NCBI GenBank assembly: GCA_002319925.1
Contig: DCFP01000072.1
Coordinates: 3,380 to 53,540, forward strand
Source: Holophagaceae bacterium UBA1801
GTDB taxonomy: Bacteria; Acidobacteriota; Holophagae; Holophagales; Holophagaceae
Direction of reading: 5' to 3'
DNA length: 50,161 nucleotides
The notes beneath the pieces are model-generated. The model was not told where the DNA came from. It saw only the letters and a program-made list of their open reading frames with translations, and made no database searches. Positions within the stretch are counted from its first letter, which is position 1; the number at the start of each line of letters is the position of its first letter. The position numbers and the translations under genes were made by a program. Of the stretch, positions 40,954 to 49,321 are shown in pieces.

Positions 40954-41492
40954 GTCATCCAGCCTATCGAAGGATCGCTGCCAATCCAATGAAGGGTCTT
41001 CGGTCAGAACCCGCAAGATTCCCGTCGCGGGTCCGGAAAACACCACATGGGCATTCCGGCTCCGGCGTGGGGTGCGGTTTCAACCTATCCGAAGGGAACA
41101 TTCGGCAATATAAAAATGCCACACTCATCCCGGATGTCCTCCGGAACGGCGGAATTCCATGGTCTCATCCGGCGTATTCTCGCGCCACCCGGATGAAACC
41201 GTGGCCCCGCGTTCCATGAATCAGGATTGTCTCCTTGCCGTGCAGCACTTTTGCGGATCCGGTTGAGTCCTAGTTTTTAGTCATGCGGAAACATGGAGAT
41301 TTTTAACATTTTCCTTTCAGGAAATGGCTCCGCCGGAGCGGAATGCGAGGAAACCCATTCTCCTGGACCGCATTCCGTACCATGCTTTTCGAGGCCATTC
41401 ATCGCAGTCCGAAGTCGGTCGCGGTCAATCACGCCGAAGGCGCGCGGGGGGTCTGCGCGTCCGGAAGCCCAAACTGATACATGGAGAGCCAC
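40954..41492. other. Divergent promoter region between trmH and uraA
   Basis: About 540 bases with no convincing gene. The right half has a less GC-rich patch (41270-41310, with TTTTTAACATTTTCC), which may hold the uraA promoter. A strong inverted repeat follows at 41339-41377, so uraA would have a leader of about 150-200 bases. I could not match this leader to a known pyrimidine or purine riboswitch. Confidence 0.45.
41339..41377 (+). promoter_or_regulatory. Hairpin in the uraA leader
   Basis: CGGAATGCG (41339-41347) and CGCATTCCG (41369-41377) are perfect inverses. Inside, AGGA and TCCT extend the stem around a short loop. No T-run follows, so it is not a standard terminator. It could be an operator, an RNA thermosensor-like hairpin or part of a ligand-sensing leader. 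It lies 115 bases before uraA. Confidence 0.4.
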
Positions 41493-42866
41493 ATGGCAAC
41501 CAGAGAGATCATCCAGGTCGAAGACCGGGTGCCCCTGCTGAAGGGAATCCCCTTGAGTCTGCAGCACCTGTTCGCGATGTTCGGGGCTTCGGTGCTCGTG
41601 CCGATCCTCTTCAACAGCGCGGCCAAGGCCACGGTAGTGGATCCGGCCCTGGTGCTGATGATGAACGGCATCGGGACATTGATCTACCTCTTCATCTGCC
41701 GCGGCAAGGCCCCGGCCTTCCTGGGCTCCAGCTTCGCCTTCATCGCGCCCACGATCACGTGCATCACCCTGGCGAGCTCGCCGGGCCTGGGCTTCCAGCA
41801 CGCGCTGGGCGGCTTCGTCTTCGCGGGCATCACCTTCAGCGTGGTGTCCTTCATCATTCGCATCGCGGGCCGGAACTGGCTCAACATTGTGCTGCCTCCG
41901 GCGGCCATGGGCGCCATCGTGGCACTGATCGGCCTGGAACTGGCGCCGGTAGCCACGGGCATGTCCTTCCAGCAGAACGGCCACGTGAACAGCATCGCGA
42001 CCACGATCTCCCTCTTCACGCTCCTCGTGGTGATCGTGGGCTCACTGGTGTTCCGCGGCTTCTTCGCGGCCATTCCCATCCTCATCGGCGTGCTGGCCGG
42101 TTACGCCCTGTCCGCCGTCATCAACATCTGGGTCCCCGGCACCTTGGACTTCAGTTCCCTGCAGAGCGCCTCCTTCTTCGGCGTGCCCCACCTCGTGCTG
42201 CCGGTCTTCGATTGGCCCTCCATCCTCATCATCCTGCCCGCAGCGCTGGTGGTGATCTCCGAGCACATCGGCCACCTCTTCGTCACCAGCAACATCGTGG
42301 GCCGCGATCTGTTGAAGGTGCCCGGGCTCCACAACTCGCTACTGGGTGACGGGCTCTCCACCACGCTTTCCGGCCTGTGCGGTTCCTGCCCCACCACCAC
42401 ATACGGCGAGAACATGGGCGTCATGGCCATCACCCGCGTCTACTCTGTGTGGGTCGTGGGTGGAGCGGCCGTCATCTCCATCGTCATCGCCTTCTTCGGG
42501 CAGGTGAGCGGCGCCATTCGCAGCATCCCCGTGCCCGTCATTGGGGGCGTGAGCATGATGCTCTTTGGCGTCATCGCGGCCTCCGGCCTGCGCATGCTCA
42601 TCGAGGCCAAGGTGGATTACTCCAAGAGCCGCAACCTGTTGCTCTCCGCCATCGTCCTGGTGGTGGGCGTCTCCGGCGTCAGCATCAAGTTCGGCAACAC
42701 AGAGTTGAGGGGCATGGTGCTGGCCACCATCGTGGGCATGGTGCTGAGCCTCTTCTTCTACCTGCTGGACCGCCTGAAGCTCACCAACGAATCCGCGGAC
42801 GCATTGGAGACGGCGAGCGCTCCCGAATCCGCCGGTGCGAGTCTGGCCGAGGAAATCGTCAACTAG
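41493..42866 (+). CDS. uraA: Uracil/xanthine permease (UraA type, NCS2)
   Basis: 457 residues. ATG 41493 has GGAGAG just upstream; an in-frame ATG at 41481 is the alternative. The N-terminal PLLKGIPLSLQHLFAMFGAS and the later FLGSSFAFIAPT, VLPPAAMGAIVALIGLEL and GLCGSCPTTTYGENMGVMA are the NCS2 signature, with the conserved glutamate in YGEN binding the base. Around fourteen hydrophobic helices are expected. It imports uracil (or a purine) with protons. The exact base is inferred from closeness to UraA. Confidence 0.87.
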   Translation: MATREIIQVEDRVPLLKGIPLSLQHLFAMFGASVLVPILFNSAAKATVVDPALVLMMNGIGTLIYLFICRGKAPAFLGSSFAFIAPTITCITLASSPGLGFQHALGGFVFAGITFSVVSFIIRIAGRNWLNIVLPPAAMGAIVALIGLELAPVATGMSFQQNGHVNSIATTISLFTLLVVIVGSLVFRGFFAAIPILIGVLAGYALSAVINIWVPGTLDFSSLQSASFFGVPHLVLPVFDWPSILIILPAALVVISEHIGHLFVTSNIVGRDLLKVPGLHNSLLGDGLSTTLSGLCGSCPTTTYGENMGVMAITRVYSVWVVGGAAVISIVIAFFGQVSGAIRSIPVPVIGGVSMMLFGVIAASGLRMLIEAKVDYSKSRNLLLSAIVLVVGVSGVSIKFGNTELRGMVLATIVGMVLSLFFYLLDRLKLTNESADALETASAPESAGASLAEEIVN

Positions 42867-42888
42867 AACTCATTCAGGCTCACTGCAC

Positions 42889-42924
42889 GCTGGCGTGGAA
42901 ACCATTCCTGGTTTTCACGCCAGC
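42889..42924. terminator. Bidirectional terminator after uraA
   Basis: GCTGGCGTGGAAACC (42889-42903) pairs with GGTTTTCACGCCAGC (42910-42924) across a 6-base loop, 15 bp with one G-T pair. It sits between the ends of convergent genes, 23 bases after the uraA stop and 9 bases from the end of the minus-strand membrane gene. The T-run is short. Confidence 0.75.
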
Positions 42925-42932
42925 TTCTCGTT

Positions 42933-43583
42933 TCAAGGGCGCTTCTTTCCCAGGGAAATCAGGTTCAGGATCTCCGTGATGAGCACGTGGACGCCGTGGC
43001 TTCCCCCGGCGATGAAGCTGCCCGTGAGCACTACGTCCAGGATGCGCCGGCCGGATCCCGGGCGGGCGGCCAGCAGGGGCTCCATCACGCGATAGCCGAG
43101 GAGGCCCAGGGTCAGGCCGATGCCGAGGCTCAGGATCAGCGCCCACTGCCGGGTCTGGGTCTGGAACTTCACCAGGGCGTGGCTGGCGGCATCATGCTCC
43201 TCCAGCAGAGCCTTTGCCTCGGTGTCCCGCGCCTGGGACGTCTTGCCTGCGTCCACCTTGAGCCAATCCAGGCCGGTCTTCGCATTGAGCTGCTGCTGCT
43301 TGAGGGAGGCCAGCTCGGGCTCGCGGCAGGTGGACACGATGACCTCGATGGAGCGCTCCACGAAGACGATGATGAAAAACAATGGACCCAAGGACTGGAG
43401 AATCTCGGCCAGGGTGAGCTTCTTCATGGCGAGGGGATCCAGGTTCACCCAGGTCGCGATGAAGCCAGCGAACACCAGGGCCAGGAGGATGGTGCCCTCC
43501 CAGACATAGTCCAAGGCCAGCTCTTTCCAGTTCCGCCGATGCTCCTCCGTGGCCGGTGCCGCATGGGCCGGGTGTTTCGCCAT
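42933..43583 (-). CDS. Membrane protein of unknown function
   Basis: 216 residues. Hydrophobic segments lie near residues 30-47 (GTILLALVFAGFIATWV), around 65-75 (LGPLFFIIVFVERSIEVIV), around 145-165 (WALILSLGIGLTLGLLGY) and at the C-terminus (DVVLTGSFIAGGSHGVHVLI). Between the second and third is a charged loop with KQQQLNAKTGLDWLKVD and a likely coiled coil. I do not recognise the family. The start has GGAG upstream on the minus strand. Confidence 0.65.
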   Translation of the reverse strand: MAKHPAHAAPATEEHRRNWKELALDYVWEGTILLALVFAGFIATWVNLDPLAMKKLTLAEILQSLGPLFFIIVFVERSIEVIVSTCREPELASLKQQQLNAKTGLDWLKVDAGKTSQARDTEAKALLEEHDAASHALVKFQTQTRQWALILSLGIGLTLGLLGYRVMEPLLAARPGSGRRILDVVLTGSFIAGGSHGVHVLITEILNLISLGKKRP

Positions 43584-43672
43584 GGCTTACTCCACTCTCG
43601 ATTTTGCAGATGACTTGAATCGAGTTTAGCGCGAAGCGGAGATCGGAAAAATCATGCACGGGTTGAACGACC

Positions 43673-43696
43673 AAGGGCCGGGATCACCCGGCCCTT
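43673..43696. terminator. Hairpin after the small DUF5684-like gene
   Basis: AAGGGCCGGG (43673-43682), loop ATCA, CCCGGCCCTT (43687-43696): a perfect 10-bp stem. It is just downstream of the minus-strand gene ending at 43719. There is no clear T-run, so termination strength is uncertain. Confidence 0.6.
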
Positions 43697-43718
43697 GAGA
43701 TCGCAATTCGGTTTGAGT

Positions 43719-44051
43719 CTACGCGGTGTATGTGGCGTCGCTGAAGCCGAGCATGGGATAAAAGATGAAGGGAAGAATAGCCAACCCGAGCCCAAATCCT
43801 GTGCTCTTTCCGAATTTCTTTGCGACATCGATGCCGAGAAGGATCAAAACGACAAGGTTCACCACTGGAATGAAGCAGAGAATGATCCACCAAGCAGGGC
43901 GGCCTGCGATCACAGTCAGCAGGTAGAGGTTATAGATGGGAACGATGGCCCCCCAGCCTGGCTGCCCAGCCTTGACGAAGGTCTTCCACATGCCAGCGAT
44001 CGCGAGGACCACGATTGCCAACCAGATGATCGAGAAGATGCAGCCGCCCAT
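43719..44051 (-). CDS. Small membrane protein, DUF5684-like
   Basis: 110 residues from ATG 44051, which has AAAGGA six bases upstream; starts at 44057, 44066 and 44102 are possible. Three to four hydrophobic helices: IFSIIWLAIVVLAIAGMW, WIILCFIPVVNLVVLILLGI and GLGLAILPFIFYPMLG. The loop FVKAGQPGWGAIVPIYNLYL and IDVAKKFGKSTGFGLGL are the hallmark of this widespread family, seen in proteins once called signal peptidase-associated. Function unknown. Confidence 0.7.
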   Translation of the reverse strand: MGGCIFSIIWLAIVVLAIAGMWKTFVKAGQPGWGAIVPIYNLYLLTVIAGRPAWWIILCFIPVVNLVVLILLGIDVAKKFGKSTGFGLGLAILPFIFYPMLGFSDATYTA

Positions 44052-44186
44052 GGCCATTCCTTTCATGAAGTGTGGAGGTGGGTGCACCAAGGGCGGATTC
44101 ACGACGGCGCGATGTCGAGGAACGGCTCTGGCGCGGGGTTGAAGATGGGACTGGAGACCGGAAGTATAGCGCTCGGGTTTCGGATT

Positions 44187-46208
44187 TCAATGAATGAAAT
44201 TGGTCTCTTCACTGAATTGAAACACCTGTCCCCGGCCGGAATTGCCGTCCAGCTCCACGCGGAAGGCGCCTGTCACCAATAGGTCTTCGGCGGAGGCCTC
44301 GCTCGCTTTCGCCTCCACACCGCGATGGATTTCCTCCAAGCATGCCATGAGACTTGGTTCCAGGGCCGCGGCATCCTGGATGATCACCGGCGCGCGCTCG
44401 ATGTTGTCCGCGGCATGGCTGCCGGAATAGCCCGCCAGGCTGTGGATCCCCGCCCGGGATTTGAGGGAGATGACCGCTTGCGGAGAAAGGCCGCTGTAGA
44501 GGCTTTCGAAGCCGCTGGAGCCCACCACGAATTCCTCCGCGTCGGGACCGATCAGCAGATAGTCGCTCCGATGGGTGCGGTCCAGTTCCCGCAGGAAGGC
44601 CTGGGTACGCGCTTTCCCGAGCAGGCTGACAATCTCGTTGGAAAGCACCACAGCCTGAGACAGGGTGCGCTCCATGTGCCCGAAGGCATGGGTGCTGGCG
44701 GCCAGCAGGCGATGATGCGGTTCCAGGGCCGTGAGCTGGATGGGCGCGTCGGAGGCGCTGGTGGTTTGGGGCCTTACCTGCAGCAGATGAAATTCGTAGG
44801 TGAGGTTCGAGGTGGGCTGGCCATTGGCGTCCGTGCCTTCCTCCAGCACCGGGCGAATGGCGAACTCCATGCTCACGGATTGCCGGGTCTCCGCCAGCAG
44901 ATCATCCATGACGCGGCGCAGCAGCAGACCCAGATCGAAGAATTCCCCGCGGCGGATGCGCATGGGCAGATCCATGGCGTCGTAAATCTCCATGGATAGC
45001 GACTGGCCCGAGGACCAGTCCGTAACGCGGTGATACGAGGCCAGGATCTGGCGCAGTACGGATGGAATGTGCGCCGCAATGCCCTGCGCGTTGTCGGTAC
45101 GGCGCCGGTCGAAGAAGATCTCCCGGGTCTCGATGCTCGCGCGGCCACTGGCATCCACGGCCAGCACATCCAGCTTGGTCTGGCCGTTGTCCGGCGTGTC
45201 GTTTCTCGCGATGGGCTTGCCGCCGGTGGCGTAGGTGGTTTCCGGATCCAGGTACTCCCCCACCAGTTGTTCCATGCTCCCGTTGGATTTCAGGGAAAAG
45301 ACGCGCGGTCCGCCTTCGGGATAGCTGCCCGTTTCGCCCACCATGAAGGTGCCCATGCCAAAGCCGATGCGCGCCACGGGATCCTCGCGGCGGATCTCCG
45401 GTCCCCAAGGCCACGTGTTCGTGCTCTTCACCACGCCGGAGATGAGCGGGAAGAAGTAGTCGCCATACCAGTCGCCGATGACGGGCTGGAAAGTGATGGA
45501 CATGGATTCGCCCAAAGGGCTGAGGCCGCAGCGCATCATCATGCTGACGGCAGGCGGGCTGAAGAGGCTCGCCCACACTTGTTTGAGCACGTCCTCCAGG
45601 TAGTCGAGGCGCTCGTCGAGCGTCTTGCCATTGCGGTCGTCGTAGTAGACGAGGCTGTCGAAGAGGCCCGCCGATGGCAGCTTTCCGTCTTCACAGGAGG
45701 CGCTGGAGCGCAGGATGTAGAACTCGGTCTGGCTCTTCTGGAGCAGCACCAGCAGCTCTTCCTGGATCACGTTGGGCATGCGCGCCTTGCGGAAGGCTTC
45801 CTGGATCTCGCGGTAGTCGGCCTTGGTGTAGCCCTTGATATCGCGCTTGGCCCGCAACAACTCCTGCAACTCGGGGTTGTGGTGCAGGAAGGTGAAGTAG
45901 AACGTCGCGCCGAGCATCTTCGTGCCTGGCAGCACCACCTTTACCTTCTCCATGCTCGGGGGCCCGCCGAAGATGAGGTACTTCATCAGCAGGCAGTGGC
46001 CGAAGTTCTTGCCGCCCAGGGCCGTGTGATGGACGCCGATGGGAAAGCCCAGGTTGCGGATCTCCGTGATTCGGATGAGATCGATGAGTCGCTCCAGGGT
46101 TTCCTGCTCCCGATCGCCCAGATATCCGTAGTTGTCCGTCTTGCCTTCGCCCTTGCCCGAAATGAATTCGGAAAAGGGGGATTCCGTGAAGATTTCCTCG
46201 ACTCTCAT
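44187..46208 (-). CDS. PEP/pyruvate-binding domain protein (PPDK_N-like)
   Basis: 673 residues from ATG 46208. The PPDK N-terminal ATP-grasp is visible in the centre: YILRSSASCEDGKLPSAGLF, then GVVKSTNTWPWGPEI and a late FHLLQVRPQT, which normally closes the domain. The C-terminal part has SGSHAAD (H598), which recalls the SHAA of the phosphohistidine swivel, but the flanking TGG and AR are missing. The PEP/pyruvate barrel domain is absent. It is therefore not a full PEP synthase. It may phosphotransfer to a partner or use ATP on an unknown substrate. Confidence in the family is good, none in the substrate. Confidence 0.7.
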   Translation of the reverse strand: MRVEEIFTESPFSEFISGKGEGKTDNYGYLGDREQETLERLIDLIRITEIRNLGFPIGVHHTALGGKNFGHCLLMKYLIFGGPPSMEKVKVVLPGTKMLGATFYFTFLHHNPELQELLRAKRDIKGYTKADYREIQEAFRKARMPNVIQEELLVLLQKSQTEFYILRSSASCEDGKLPSAGLFDSLVYYDDRNGKTLDERLDYLEDVLKQVWASLFSPPAVSMMMRCGLSPLGESMSITFQPVIGDWYGDYFFPLISGVVKSTNTWPWGPEIRREDPVARIGFGMGTFMVGETGSYPEGGPRVFSLKSNGSMEQLVGEYLDPETTYATGGKPIARNDTPDNGQTKLDVLAVDASGRASIETREIFFDRRRTDNAQGIAAHIPSVLRQILASYHRVTDWSSGQSLSMEIYDAMDLPMRIRRGEFFDLGLLLRRVMDDLLAETRQSVSMEFAIRPVLEEGTDANGQPTSNLTYEFHLLQVRPQTTSASDAPIQLTALEPHHRLLAASTHAFGHMERTLSQAVVLSNEIVSLLGKARTQAFLRELDRTHRSDYLLIGPDAEEFVVGSSGFESLYSGLSPQAVISLKSRAGIHSLAGYSGSHAADNIERAPVIIQDAAALEPSLMACLEEIHRGVEAKASEASAEDLLVTGAFRVELDGNSGRGQVFQFSEETNFIH

Positions 46209-46472
46209 GGGTGGAAACTCCAGGCGAGGTGAGTGTTGTGGGATGGATGAGTGCACTGAGTATAGCCATGGCCCATTCAGTGCGTGGTCATTCCCGCATG
46301 GAACAGGACTTCAACCTTGGATGTCTCCGGACGAGGATCGAAGTGCCATTCACGGATCATGCAGCCGGGACCTTTCGCTGTCTTCTGCCCATCCTGTGAA
46401 GAGCAGATCCCGTTGCCGAGAAACGATGGTGGGAGGCTCGATTACCTCGCAGTTTCCGCAAACGACTGTGGA
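46209..46472. other. Gap between the PPDK_N-like gene and ctaB
   Basis: 264 bases. A plus-strand reading from ATG 46359 (MQPGPFAVFCPSCEEQIPLP and on) has a zinc-ribbon-like CPSC and protein-like composition for about 40 codons. Past that it continues antisense to ctaB without an obvious end. It could be a gene fragment. The promoter of the minus-strand PPDK_N-like gene should lie near 46210-46280. Confidence 0.35.
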
Positions 46473-47411
46473 TCAGCGCGCGAGTACCGCATCAACGACA
46501 ACGGCGGCCATGACCATCAGCGCGAAGAGGTTGATGTCCATGAAGGCTCGCCAGAGCTGCTTCTGATTGAAGTGGTGGCGGAGCAGGCGGGTGGACCGTG
46601 CCAGCTGCCAGAGGCAACCGGCATAGAGCAGGACGAGGGCGGGAAGCGCGGAGAGCATGTGGAAAGCGGGCAGTGCCGCGCAGGCCGCGACGGCTGCGCA
46701 GGACCACGTGAAGATCAAACGGCGGATCTGGGGCTCGTCAAAATGCTTCGAAAGGGTGGGGAAGCCGGCCTTCTCGTAGGCTTCCCGGTGCAGGAGCGCC
46801 AGCAGCCAGAAGTGGGGCACTTGCCAGATGAAGAGCACGAAAGCCAAGCCGACCAAGGCCGGATCCGCCAAGGATCCGCCCGCCGCTGTCCAGCCGATGG
46901 CCGGAGGCAGGGCGCCGATGAGAGAACCGGGCACCACGGCGAAGGCGCTCACGCGTTTGAGGGGCGTATAGATGCCGTTGTACCAGATCATCGCCAGAAG
47001 TCCCAGGAGGGCGGGCGTCCAGCCCAGGAGGAGCAGCAGTGCGAAGCCCGACGCGGCGAGAGCGAGGGCGAAGAGCGTGGCTCCAGAGGCGCTGATGTCA
47101 CCCCTTGGGATGGGGCGGTGCCGCGTTCGCTCCATGAGGGCATCGAGCCCATGCTCCTGGGCCTCGTTGAGGGCCGAAGCACCCATGGCCAGAAGGAGCG
47201 TGCCCGAAAGCGCTGGGATCAGGCTCCAGCCGAAACCGCGATGATAAGCGATGAACCCAGTGGCGGCCGTGAAGGTGGAGGCGCCGGAGATGCGAAGCTT
47301 GGTGAGTTCCAGCAGGACGGAGGGGCTGGGAAGGTGAACACGGGTGCCGGGATGCAGGGCGATGGACGGCGAACCAGCGTCCTTCCCGATTTTTCCATCA
47401 TCCATGTCCAT
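46473..47411 (-). CDS. ctaB: Protoheme IX farnesyltransferase
   Basis: 312 residues, of UbiA type with about nine hydrophobic helices. It adds a farnesyl group to protoheme, making heme O for the oxidase. The first prenyl-binding motif region is NEAQEHGLDALMERTRHRPI and the second includes YTPLKR...GALPPAIGW; later FIWQVPHFWLLALLHREAY is typical of CtaB/CyoE. It follows the oxidase subunit II gene with a gap of 29 bases, so it is in the cox operon. No ctaA is in view. Confidence 0.9.
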   Translation of the reverse strand: MDMDDGKIGKDAGSPSIALHPGTRVHLPSPSVLLELTKLRISGASTFTAATGFIAYHRGFGWSLIPALSGTLLLAMGASALNEAQEHGLDALMERTRHRPIPRGDISASGATLFALALAASGFALLLLLGWTPALLGLLAMIWYNGIYTPLKRVSAFAVVPGSLIGALPPAIGWTAAGGSLADPALVGLAFVLFIWQVPHFWLLALLHREAYEKAGFPTLSKHFDEPQIRRLIFTWSCAAVAACAALPAFHMLSALPALVLLYAGCLWQLARSTRLLRHHFNQKQLWRAFMDINLFALMVMAAVVVDAVLAR

Positions 47412-47440
47412 GCGTCTTCATCCGCGGTGAATGTCAAACT

Positions 47441-48394
47441 TCATTTCAATGTCTTCAAGTACGAGACCACCGTGGCTAACTCAGCGGAGGTCAGGGCGAT
47501 GGTGGGCATGGCAGCGGGATAGCCCTTCAGGATTTCCTCTCGCGGCTTCAGGATGGCGGTGCGGACGAGTTCCTCGTTAACGACCTCTTGCCGGGTTGCG
47601 CCGTTGGAAACGATCTCCACCTTCTGGCCGAAGTGTCCCTTCAAAGTCGGGCCCACCATGGCATGGCCATCCACGGAATGGCAGGCGACACAGCCCTTGG
47701 CACGCATGATCTGCAGGCCCGCAGGTTCGGCTACCGCAGGTTTCTGAAGAGTCGCCTCCTTTGGCTCGCCTGGCTCGGGCGCATCCTCGCCGCCGAAGTA
47801 CCAGGCTCGGAATTCCTCCTCGGGGACCACCACCACCTTGCTCAGCATCAGACTGTGATCCACGCCGCAGATGACCGTGCACTCGATGTCGTACGAGCCC
47901 AGTCGCGTGGCCTGGAACCAGGTGGTGTTGGCATGGGAGGGCACGGCATCGATCTTCAACCGGAAGGAGGGGACGAAGAAGCCATGCACCACATCGAGGC
48001 TGCGCACTTCCATCTTCATGGGCCGGTTCAGCGGGACGTAGAGCAGCTTCGTGTGCTTGCCGTTGGGGTATTCGAAGGACCAGTTCCATTGCCGGGCGGT
48101 GACCTTCACCACCATGGAGTCACTGGGGGCGCGCCGCATGTAGTCGAAGTTCGTCCAGCCGTAGTAGAAGATCGCCACGAAGATGATCAGGGGTAACACC
48201 GTCCAAATCGTCTCCAGTCCCGCGTGGCCCTCGATTTGAGCGGCCACGGGGTTGCGCTTCTTGCTGTAGCGGATGACGAAGAAGATCATCATCGCCGTGA
48301 TGAAGATCAGGAAGGCCAGCGACAGTCCGAACACGACGAAGAAGACCGCGTCGGATTTCGCGGCGGAGGTGGAGGCTTCCTGCAACCAGTTCAT
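47441..48394 (-). CDS. coxB: Cytochrome c oxidase subunit II with fused cytochrome c (caa3 type)
   Basis: 317 residues; AGGGAAGG lies before the ATG. Two N-terminal helices (about 18-42 and 63-80) are followed by the CuA cupredoxin: H137 in VVHGFFVPSF and CTVICGVDHSLM (C172, C176, H180, M183). The C-terminal cytochrome c has CVACH (C235, C238, H239) and a probable axial Met in AAMPTIAL. The residue between the CuA cysteines that is Glu in most A-type enzymes is V174. No lipobox is seen. It passes electrons from a soluble or membrane cytochrome to subunit I. Confidence 0.92.
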   Translation of the reverse strand: MNWLQEASTSAAKSDAVFFVVFGLSLAFLIFITAMMIFFVIRYSKKRNPVAAQIEGHAGLETIWTVLPLIIFVAIFYYGWTNFDYMRRAPSDSMVVKVTARQWNWSFEYPNGKHTKLLYVPLNRPMKMEVRSLDVVHGFFVPSFRLKIDAVPSHANTTWFQATRLGSYDIECTVICGVDHSLMLSKVVVVPEEEFRAWYFGGEDAPEPGEPKEATLQKPAVAEPAGLQIMRAKGCVACHSVDGHAMVGPTLKGHFGQKVEIVSNGATRQEVVNEELVRTAILKPREEILKGYPAAMPTIALTSAELATVVSYLKTLK

Positions 48395-48403
48395 GGCCTT
48401 CCC

Positions 48404-48700
48404 TCAGCGGAACGCGACATCGGAAAAGAGCAGGACGAAGAAAATCAGCAGGGTACCTAAAGTCACCAGCACCACGCCCTTGAGCAAAGGTCCTTCGTAC
48501 TTCAGGTGCATGAAGAAGTAGAACACGAGCCCGGCCTTCAAGGGCGTGATGGTGAGCAAGCCCCATACAGCCGCCGCCTGACCGATGCGGCTCAAGGCGA
48601 CCAGTGCTGCCGTGAGCAGCACAAGCGCCACCCAGACCTTGATGAAAGTCCCGTAGCCCGGGTGCTCGACGTGGGTTTCCGTTACGGCATGGTCAGTCAT
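48404..48700 (-). CDS. coxD: Cytochrome c oxidase subunit IV (prokaryotic type)
   Basis: 98 residues, three helices: FIKVWVALVLLTAALVALS, the central AAVWGLLTITPLKAGLVFYF and the last VVLVTLGTLLIFFVLLF. The KAGLVFYFFMHLKYE stretch is the hallmark of the bacterial COX4/CyoD-like small subunit. It sits between subunits III and II, nine bases before the latter. It stabilises the complex. Confidence 0.87.
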   Translation of the reverse strand: MTDHAVTETHVEHPGYGTFIKVWVALVLLTAALVALSRIGQAAAVWGLLTITPLKAGLVFYFFMHLKYEGPLLKGVVLVTLGTLLIFFVLLFSDVAFR

Positions 48701-48718
48701 GGCACGTTCGTCCTTTCA

Positions 48719-49321
48719 TTACGCCGCGAGATAGAAGAGCGGCAGCAGGAAGATCCAGATCACGTCCACCAGGTGCCAGTAGAGTCCGCCATTCTCCAAG
48801 TGGATGTAGCGGTCTGCGCGGACCTCGTCCTTGCTAATCATGCGCAGGATCCACGAGAGCACGATCATGCCAGCGATGACATGGAGGCCGTGCAGGCCCG
48901 TCATGGTGAAGTAGAGACCGAAGAAGATCTGTTCGCCGGGCAGGAGTGTGGCCAGATGGGCGGAATTGGGATAGAGCCCGTGATGGAATTTCGCGGCCCA
49001 CTCGAAACTCTTGATGACGAGGAAGGTGGCGCCCAGGCCGAGGGTGGTGGCCAGGAAAGCCATGGAACGCGCCTTCTCACCGCGCTGAATGGCTACGATG
49101 CTCAGGACCACCGTGAGGCTGCTGGTGAGCAGGACGATGGTGTTGGTGACGCCCAGGGGGACATTCAGTTCTTCGCCCGCCTGATGGAATTCCATTGGAT
49201 ACCGGGAGCGGAGGTAGGAGTAGGCGATGAAGAGGCCGCCGAAGAGCACCATCTCCGTGACCAGGAACAGCCACATGCCCAGGCGGGAGCCGAAATCGTC
49301 GCGGTGCGCGTGCTCGTTCAT
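48719..49321 (-). CDS. coxC: Cytochrome c oxidase subunit III
   Basis: 200 residues, five helices, the short form of subunit III. Motifs: RLGMWLFLVTEMVLFGGLF at the N-terminus, FFGLYFTMTGLHGLHVIAGM, and the end YWHLVDVIWIFLLPLFYL with the conserved WHxVD. The ATG abuts the subunit I stop. It belongs to the cox operon. Confidence 0.93.
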   Translation of the reverse strand: MNEHAHRDDFGSRLGMWLFLVTEMVLFGGLFIAYSYLRSRYPMEFHQAGEELNVPLGVTNTIVLLTSSLTVVLSIVAIQRGEKARSMAFLATTLGLGATFLVIKSFEWAAKFHHGLYPNSAHLATLLPGEQIFFGLYFTMTGLHGLHVIAGMIVLSWILRMISKDEVRADRYIHLENGGLYWHLVDVIWIFLLPLFYLAA

